Origin: Paenibacillus oralis
Lineage (GTDB): Bacteria; Bacillota; Bacilli; Paenibacillales; Paenibacillaceae
Length of the DNA: 64,000 nucleotides
NCBI RefSeq assembly: GCF_003863965.1
Contig: NZ_RRCN01000001.1
Coordinates: forward strand, 6,941,071-7,005,070
Reading direction: 5' to 3'
The notes below the pieces were generated by a model that saw nothing but the letters and a program-made list of their open reading frames with translations, did no database searches and was not told the DNA's origin. The position numbers and the translations under genes were made by a program. This document shows, in pieces, positions 59,323 to 64,000 of this stretch (its first letter is position 1; each line of letters opens with the position of its first letter).

Positions 59323-61404
59323 TTAGCGAACGAAAGCCGCTGGTACCCCGCCGTCGATCGTCAGCATGCAGCCGGTCGTTTTCGCCGCTTTGGACGAAGC
59401 GAAGAAAGCGACGCCCTCGGCGATGTCGCGCGGATAAATGTTGACGAGCAGCGTCGTCCGCTTGCGGTAGTACTCCTCCAGTTGATCCGGCTCGATGCCG
59501 TAAGCGGCGGCCCGCTCATTGCGCCAACCCGAGTTCCAGATCGCCGAGCCCTGCAAAATCGCATCCGGCAAAATCGTGTTGACGCGGATGCCGATTTCCC
59601 CGCCCTCGGCCGCAATGCAGCGGGCCAAATGGGCTTCCAGCGCTTTGGCGGAGCTGTAGGCGGTGACGTTTTTCCCCGCATATACCGAGTTTTTCGAGCC
59701 GATGAACACCATGCTGCCGCCGGTATTTTGCTCCTTCATCAACTTGAACGCTTCGCGCGCCACGAGAAAATACCCCGTACCAAGCACGGAAATATTCAAA
59801 TTCCATTCCTTCAGCGATGTTTCCGTGAACGGGCTGGAGGTGGCGAGTCCGGCGTTGTTGACGATGATGTCGACGCCGCCGTAAGCAAGCGCCGTTTCAG
59901 CATAGGCGGCCGCCACCTGCTCTTCCTGCGTCACGTCCATTTTGACCGCCAGCGCCCGGTTTTCCCCGTATTTGGCGTTGATTTCGGCGGCCACTTTTTG
60001 CGCGCCTTCCAGGTTGAGGTCCGCGAGCACAACATGCGCCCCCTCAAGGACCAAACGCCGCGCCGTTTCGCTGCCGATGCCGCCCGCTCCCCCGGTAATA
60101 AAAGCGATCTTGCGGGAGAACTCCGCTTCCGCGGGCGCAAGCGACAATTTGTACAGCTCCAGCGGCCAGTACTCTACGTTATAAGACTCGTTTTCGCTAA
60201 GCGAAACGAATCGGCCCAGCGCGGTCGCCCCTTTCATCACCGCGACCGCCCGGTGGTACAAAGCACCGCTTAGCTTGGAGTTGCTCCAGCTTTTGCCGGT
60301 GTTCAGCATCCCGAGGCCGGGGATCAGGATCACGCGGGGGGCGGCGTCAAACATGACGTCGTCCGCCTGCTTGTTGCGCTCGAAATAAGCCTGATACTGC
60401 TCTTTATACGCGGCGATGCCGTCCTTTAATTTGTTCTTCAGCCCGTCGATGTCATCCGCGTTCGGCGTCCAGTCGACAAACAGCGGCACCACCTTGGTAT
60501 GCACCAGGTGATCCGGGCAGGCGGCGCCGATTTGCGACAGCTGCGCGGCATCCTGGCTGCCGGCGAACTCCAGCACGTCGGCTTCGTCGTCGAACGTAAC
60601 GATCACCGGCTTGTCGCTGCTCGCCAGCCCTCTAACCAGCGGCATCACCGCCGCCGCGATCTGTTTGCGCTGCTCCGCCGGAAGCGGCTCGGCTTGCCGC
60701 CCGCCGAACACGCGGCCTTCCGCGGCTTGCGCCTGGATCTTCGCTCCGATGTAGCGCTCCGCTTCATTGATGATCGCGATCGTTTTGGCGTAGCAGGCTT
60801 CCGGCGTATCGCCCCAGGTTACGAGCCCGTGCTTCTCCATCAGCACCAGCTCTGCTTCGGGATTGGCCAACACGCCTTCGGCAATCATCTTGGACAATGT
60901 GAAGCCCGGCCGGATATAAGGTACCCAGACGAAACGGCCGCCGTAAATTTCCCGGGCAATCTCTTTGCCGTTATCGGCGCAGCACAAGCTGATGATCGCG
61001 TCCGGGTGGGTGTGGTCCACATGCTTAAACGGCAAAAAAGCGTGCAGCAGCGTCTCGATCGACGCGCGCGGATGTTTGGCATCGATCATGCAGTTCGCCA
61101 AGTAAGCGACCATCTCCTCATCGGACATCTCCTCCCGCTCGAACAGCGGACGAATATCGTCCATGCGCAGGCCGGTAAAGTTCCCCGCCTTCATCGTCGC
61201 CAGGTCCGATCCGCTGCCTTTCACCCACATTACCTCGACGTCACGGCCGCGAAAATCTTTTTCGATCGTTTTGCTCGACGTATTGCCTCCGCCCCAATTG
61301 CATACCCGGCGGTCCGCGCCCAGCAGGTTAGAGCGGTACACCAGTTCATCAAGCCCGGGAGTTAATGCTGCTGCTTTGGATGAATCCCATAAGTTCTGAA
61401 CCAT
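59323..61404 (-). CDS. rhaEW: Bifunctional rhamnulose-1-P aldolase / lactaldehyde dehydrogenase RhaEW
   Basis: 693 residues; B. subtilis YuxG is about 689. Residues 1-400 are an aldolase II-type domain (RVCNWGGGNTSSKT, VMWVKGSGSDLATM, HVDHTHPDAIISLC with zinc ligands, ELVLMEKHGLVTWGDTPEACY). Residues 430-693 are an SDR domain (KIAFITGGAGGIGSETARRL, VNNAGLATSSPF, FIGSKNSVYAGKNVTAYSSAKA with Ser, Tyr, Lys; CMLTIDGGVPAAFVR). Aldolase cleavage gives DHAP and L-lactaldehyde; the SDR half oxidises lactaldehyde to L-lactate. GGAGGT precedes the ATG. A CRE-like site lies about 90 bp upstream. Confidence 0.95.
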   Translation of the reverse strand: MVQNLWDSSKAAALTPGLDELVYRSNLLGADRRVCNWGGGNTSSKTIEKDFRGRDVEVMWVKGSGSDLATMKAGNFTGLRMDDIRPLFEREEMSDEEMVAYLANCMIDAKHPRASIETLLHAFLPFKHVDHTHPDAIISLCCADNGKEIAREIYGGRFVWVPYIRPGFTLSKMIAEGVLANPEAELVLMEKHGLVTWGDTPEACYAKTIAIINEAERYIGAKIQAQAAEGRVFGGRQAEPLPAEQRKQIAAAVMPLVRGLASSDKPVIVTFDDEADVLEFAGSQDAAQLSQIGAACPDHLVHTKVVPLFVDWTPNADDIDGLKNKLKDGIAAYKEQYQAYFERNKQADDVMFDAAPRVILIPGLGMLNTGKSWSNSKLSGALYHRAVAVMKGATALGRFVSLSENESYNVEYWPLELYKLSLAPAEAEFSRKIAFITGGAGGIGSETARRLVLEGAHVVLADLNLEGAQKVAAEINAKYGENRALAVKMDVTQEEQVAAAYAETALAYGGVDIIVNNAGLATSSPFTETSLKEWNLNISVLGTGYFLVAREAFKLMKEQNTGGSMVFIGSKNSVYAGKNVTAYSSAKALEAHLARCIAAEGGEIGIRVNTILPDAILQGSAIWNSGWRNERAAAYGIEPDQLEEYYRKRTTLLVNIYPRDIAEGVAFFASSKAAKTTGCMLTIDGGVPAAFVR

Positions 61405-61444
61405 GTTTTTGTTTTACCTCCATTTTTGAATATTTGTTTTTTTC

Positions 61445-61457
61445 TTTATTTTTGTTT
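61445..61457. promoter_or_regulatory. AT-rich box upstream of rhaEW shared with the rhaB region
   Basis: TTTATTTTTGTTT is identical to 54378-54390 ahead of the rhaB/DeoR pair, and similar TTTGTTT boxes flank it. Candidate DeoR operator; weak because of low complexity. Confidence 0.35.
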
Positions 61458-61490
61458 GTTTTAATTTTAAACCATTTGTTTCGTTTTGGA

Positions 61491-61504
61491 TATAGCGCTT
61501 TCAA
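61491..61504 (-). promoter_or_regulatory. Candidate catabolite-responsive element of rhaEW
   Basis: Minus strand TTGAAAGCGCTATA matches most of the cre consensus (TGAAAGCGCT). It is about 90 bp upstream of the rhaEW start. Confidence 0.5.
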
Positions 61505-61516
61505 GAAAAAATAAAA

Positions 61517-61546
61517 AAAATCCTCCGTTCCTTAAACGGAAGATTT
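61517..61546 (-). terminator. Terminator of the fuc-type operon
   Basis: GAAAATCTTCCGTT and AACGGAGGATTTT form a stem followed on the minus strand by eight T. It separates fucU and the family-C element from rhaEW. Confidence 0.85.
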
Positions 61547-61597
61547 TCGAAGTAGCCCGTTGATAACTGTGACAAAGTCCGCCTGCCCCACCGCCTC

Positions 61598-61778
61598 ATT
61601 GGAAAATATCCAATAGATTGACGAAAATCAGGCGTAATTTTGAGCTCTAATTGGAAAATATCCAATAGATTTCGCTCAAAGCGCCCGTTTCTCCCCCCGC
61701 CTGCCTAATCTATTGGAAAAATCCAATCAAGCAGTTGTATTTACCAGCGATTTTCCAATTCTATTGGATAATTCCAAT
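61598..61778. repeat. Four-motif intergenic element, family C (copy C2)
   Basis: 181 bp. Forward motifs ATTGGAAAATATCCAATAG at 61598 and 61650; reverse motifs AATCTATTGGAAAAATCC at 61707 and AATTCTATTGGATAATTCC at 61757 (50 bp apart). Same layout as copy C1 at 44498, with shared spacer words such as TTTCGCTCA and TTGTATTTACC. It lies in the predicted 3' untranslated region of fucU, ahead of the terminator. Confidence 0.87.
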
Positions 61779-61834
61779 CAGAACGTTGCGTTGAACCCAG
61801 ACCGCAGGAATCAGCTATCTGGCTAGAACAGCCT

Positions 61835-62278
61835 CTAAGGCGCCTGAATGACGACGCCCTTCTTTAAAATCACATTGGCATACAGCGCTTTTTCCCCGGT
61901 GGATACGATGGCATAGGCCTGTTTGGCCCTGTCGTAAAAAGCGAACCGCTCCACCTCCTCAAAAGGATCGCTGTCGTCCACCGGATGGTACCGGCTCACG
62001 ATTTCCCGGTATTTGACCCAAATCGGCGTTTCCACCGCGTCCCCCGGCGTCACCGCCATCAAGGACACGGGCCGGTCGACATAAACATCGAGGGGAAACA
62101 GCGGCAGAATCGCCTCCAGCAGTTCGGGGATTCCGTGCCCGTCGCAGCGCACCAAACGCAGGGCATGGCTGGCCGCCGGAAAATTGCCGTCGGCGATGAC
62201 GATTTCGTCCGAATGCCCCATCTCCATCAAAATTTTGATCAAATCCGGCGTGATCAAGCCGGAAATTCCTTTTAACAT
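61835..62278 (-). CDS. fucU: L-fucose mutarotase-like protein FucU (RbsD/FucU family)
   Basis: 147 residues. MLKGISGLITPDLIKILMEMGHSDEIVIADGNFPA contains the family's His/Asp pair (MGHSDEIVIADGNFP); VRCDGHGIPELLEAIL and RFAFYDRAKQAYAIVSTGEKALYANVILKKGV complete the fold. It interconverts anomers of L-fucose (or ribose for RbsD). The ATG at 62278 has GGGGAGG seven bases upstream and gives the expected size; longer frames read into the kinase gene. It lies 46 bp behind the kinase. Confidence 0.92.
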   Translation of the reverse strand: MLKGISGLITPDLIKILMEMGHSDEIVIADGNFPAASHALRLVRCDGHGIPELLEAILPLFPLDVYVDRPVSLMAVTPGDAVETPIWVKYREIVSRYHPVDDSDPFEEVERFAFYDRAKQAYAIVSTGEKALYANVILKKGVVIQAP

Positions 62279-62324
62279 ACACCGGCCTCCCCAATTTCTT
62301 ATAGTAAGTAAACGATCCGCCCAC

Positions 62325-63890
62325 CTAGCTGCCGGAACGGGAACGGCCGCCGATCGGAGAAACAGCAAGCCGCAGATACCGCTCATAGGCTGCCGTCCAT
62401 TCCGCCCGGCGCTCCGGGCTGTCCGGCTCAAAAGTTTGCAGCGGGAACGACGACTTCACCAGTTCCAGCCCCTCCCGCATATCTTTGATCTGGCCGGCGG
62501 CTCTGAACTGGACGAGCAGATTGCCGATCGCGCTAGCCTCCACCGGTCCGGCCCAGACCGGGCGTCCGATGGCGTCGGCCGTAAAGCGACACAGCAGCTC
62601 GTTCTGAACGCCGCCGCCCACCATGTGCAGGCCGGCAAAACGCGAGCCGGTCAGCGCCTCGGCCTGCTCCAGCACCTGCCGGTAGCGCAGCGCCAGGCTT
62701 TCCAGGATGCAGCGAACCGTGCCGCCGGCCGAATCCGGCTCCGGCTGGCCAGTCTCCCGGCAGTAGCTGTGGATTTCCCCCGGCATATCCGCCGGATTCA
62801 TAAAGCGCAAGTCGTCCGGATCGATCAAGGAACGCAGCGGCTCGGCCTCCTCCGCCAGCCTGACTAGCTCGGCAAACGTGAAGCTGTCGCCGCCCTGCTC
62901 CCATTTGCGCTTGCACTCCTGCAAAATCCACAGCCCCATGATGTTTTTCAGCAAATGGAAGCTTACGTCCACGCCGCCTTCATTGGAAAATTGCTGCTCA
63001 AACACCGCTTGCGTGAGCAAGGGCCCGGGCATTTGCGTGCCAAGCAGCGACCACGTGCCGCTGACCAGATAAGCGAAGGACGAAGACGCCGCCGGTACGG
63101 CCGCTGCGGCTGATTCCGTATCATGCGAAGCGACGGCGACCACTTTGATCGGCGGCGCGCCCAGCTCCGCGCAAACCTCGGCCGTCAATTCGCCGATCAC
63201 CGTCCCCGGCGGCACCGGTTCCGGAAATATGCGGTCAGGCAGGCCGAGTTCCTCCATCAGCTGCCGGTTCCACGCCCCCCGCCCCGGGTCGTACAGCCCG
63301 GTGGTAGTCGCCATTGAAAATTCGCAGGACCGTTTTCCGGTGAGAAAATAGTTCAGCAAATCGGGTGTCAGCAGCAGAGTTTCGGCGAAGTCCAGCTTGG
63401 GGGAACCGGCTTTTTTCATCGCGTAAAGTTGATATATCGTATTAAAGGGCATAAACTGCAGCCCGCTCTCGCGAAACAGCCGCTCCGAACCGGCCAAGGC
63501 GGATACTTCTTCCACCAGTCCTTCGGTCTGCCGATCCCGGTAATGGTACGGGATGCCCAGCAGCTCGCCGTTATGGTCAAGGAGTCCGAAATCGACGCCC
63601 CAGGTGTCGATGCCGCAGCTTGCCGGTTGGAAACCGGCCTGAAAAGCTTTGCGGATCCCGTTTTTGATTTCCTGCAGCAGCATCGGCGTATCCCAATGCA
63701 AATGGCTGCCGATTTGGACCGGAACGTTCGGAAAACGGTGGACTTCCGTAATTTTGAGCTTGCATTGGCCTTGTGCTCCCTCATCCACAATCTCGCCAAT
63801 AATGGCGCGGCCGCTGCCCGCTCCCAAATCAAACGCCAAAACGCAAGGACATGGAAGTCGCCGTTCGCTCACGTTCGTAGACATGGACAT
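62325..63890 (-). CDS. FGGY sugar kinase, rhamnulokinase/L-fuculokinase type
   Basis: 521 residues. CVLAFDLGAGSGRAIIGEI, SCGIDTWGVDFGLLDHNGELLGIPYHYRDRQT, VVAVASHDTESAAAAVP, FAYLVSGTWSLLGTQ and LHMVGGGVQNELLCRFTADAIGRPVWAGPVEASAIGN define a RhaB-type kinase. A second rhamnulokinase would be redundant beside rhaB (52816-54288); with fucU directly behind, it more likely acts on L-fuculose (inference). GGAAGGTG lies eight bases before the ATG. Its start is 17 bp behind the truncated gene at the window edge, so they form one operon. Confidence 0.92.
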   Translation of the reverse strand: MSMSTNVSERRLPCPCVLAFDLGAGSGRAIIGEIVDEGAQGQCKLKITEVHRFPNVPVQIGSHLHWDTPMLLQEIKNGIRKAFQAGFQPASCGIDTWGVDFGLLDHNGELLGIPYHYRDRQTEGLVEEVSALAGSERLFRESGLQFMPFNTIYQLYAMKKAGSPKLDFAETLLLTPDLLNYFLTGKRSCEFSMATTTGLYDPGRGAWNRQLMEELGLPDRIFPEPVPPGTVIGELTAEVCAELGAPPIKVVAVASHDTESAAAAVPAASSSFAYLVSGTWSLLGTQMPGPLLTQAVFEQQFSNEGGVDVSFHLLKNIMGLWILQECKRKWEQGGDSFTFAELVRLAEEAEPLRSLIDPDDLRFMNPADMPGEIHSYCRETGQPEPDSAGGTVRCILESLALRYRQVLEQAEALTGSRFAGLHMVGGGVQNELLCRFTADAIGRPVWAGPVEASAIGNLLVQFRAAGQIKDMREGLELVKSSFPLQTFEPDSPERRAEWTAAYERYLRLAVSPIGGRSRSGS

Positions 63891-63907
63891 GCTTAACGCA
63901 CCTTCCG

Positions 63908-64000
63908 TTATTTCATTTTTTGGAGCAGCTGAATCCGGTAATCCTCACTCTCCAGCGCGGCGATATCCGCCACCTCCTGAGCGGTCAGCGGCACCGGCGT
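63908..64000 (-). CDS. C-terminal end of an unidentified gene of the fucose-type operon
   Basis: Only the last 30 codons are visible (TPVPLTAQEVADIAALE, SEDYRIQLLQKMK, stop TAA at 63908-63910). The neighbours suggest an isomerase or aldolase of L-fucose breakdown, but the tail is too short to assign. Co-directional with the kinase 17 bp away. Confidence 0.6.
   Translation of the reverse strand, partial: TPVPLTAQEVADIAALESEDYRIQLLQKMK

Overview
The window looks like a chromosomal carbohydrate-use region of a Firmicute, most likely Paenibacillus or a close relative. This is inferred from strong AGGAGG-type ribosome sites with some GTG/TTG starts, AraNPQ/LplABC-type importers, YesM/YesN-type two-component proteins, an AraR repressor of the Bacillus type, and a moderately GC-rich sequence. 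Most genes lie on the minus strand. I saw no rRNA, tRNA or CRISPR array.

Layout. 1-2.1 kb: the 3' end of a KAS III-like gene and a phosphotransferase. 2.1-21.5 kb: a set fitting xyloglucan side-chain removal (GH42 beta-galactosidase, GH95 alpha-L-fucosidase, GH31 alpha-xylosidase, GH3 with a CBM6-like tail), an LplABC-like importer, a YesM-type sensor kinase and two AraC regulators. 21.5-24.5 kb: a decayed stretch and a group IIC intron sitting right behind a terminator. 24.5-39.7 kb: arabinan and arabino-oligosaccharide use (secreted GH43 with LamG, a three-gene importer, an unpaired YesN-type response regulator, GH43, AraQPN, GH51 AbfA) and an ArsR-like regulator. 40-43 kb: SDR, EamA transporter and LysR. 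43.2-50.1 kb: araM, araB, araD, araR, araA. 50.6-61.4 kb: rhaD, rhaA, rhaB, lutCBA, two DeoR regulators and the bifunctional rhaEW. 61.8-64 kb: fucU, an FGGY kinase and one truncated gene of a probable fucose operon.

The genes form a logical chain. Secreted and cytoplasmic glycosidases release arabinose, xylose, galactose, fucose and probably rhamnose. Three ABC importers bring in oligosaccharides; none has a local ATPase, so a shared MsmX-type ATPase elsewhere is expected. AraA-AraB-AraD take arabinose to xylulose-5-P. RhaA-RhaB-RhaD/RhaEW take rhamnose to DHAP and lactaldehyde, RhaEW can oxidise lactaldehyde to lactate, and LutABC can oxidise lactate to pyruvate. Paired AraR-like operators 40-41 bp apart lie upstream of araA and of the arabinan importer.

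The most unusual observation is a class of intergenic elements of about 181-200 bp. Each has four short dyad-like motifs grouped as two pairs, with 50-52 bp between members of a pair. Four unrelated sequence families (called A-D here) share this plan. All four full family-A copies are exactly 185 bp with identical internal offsets. I do not recognise these elements as a named family. Other oddities are a tandem triplication inside the GH95 gene, tandem copies of the araR 3' end, and a stray abfA fragment.
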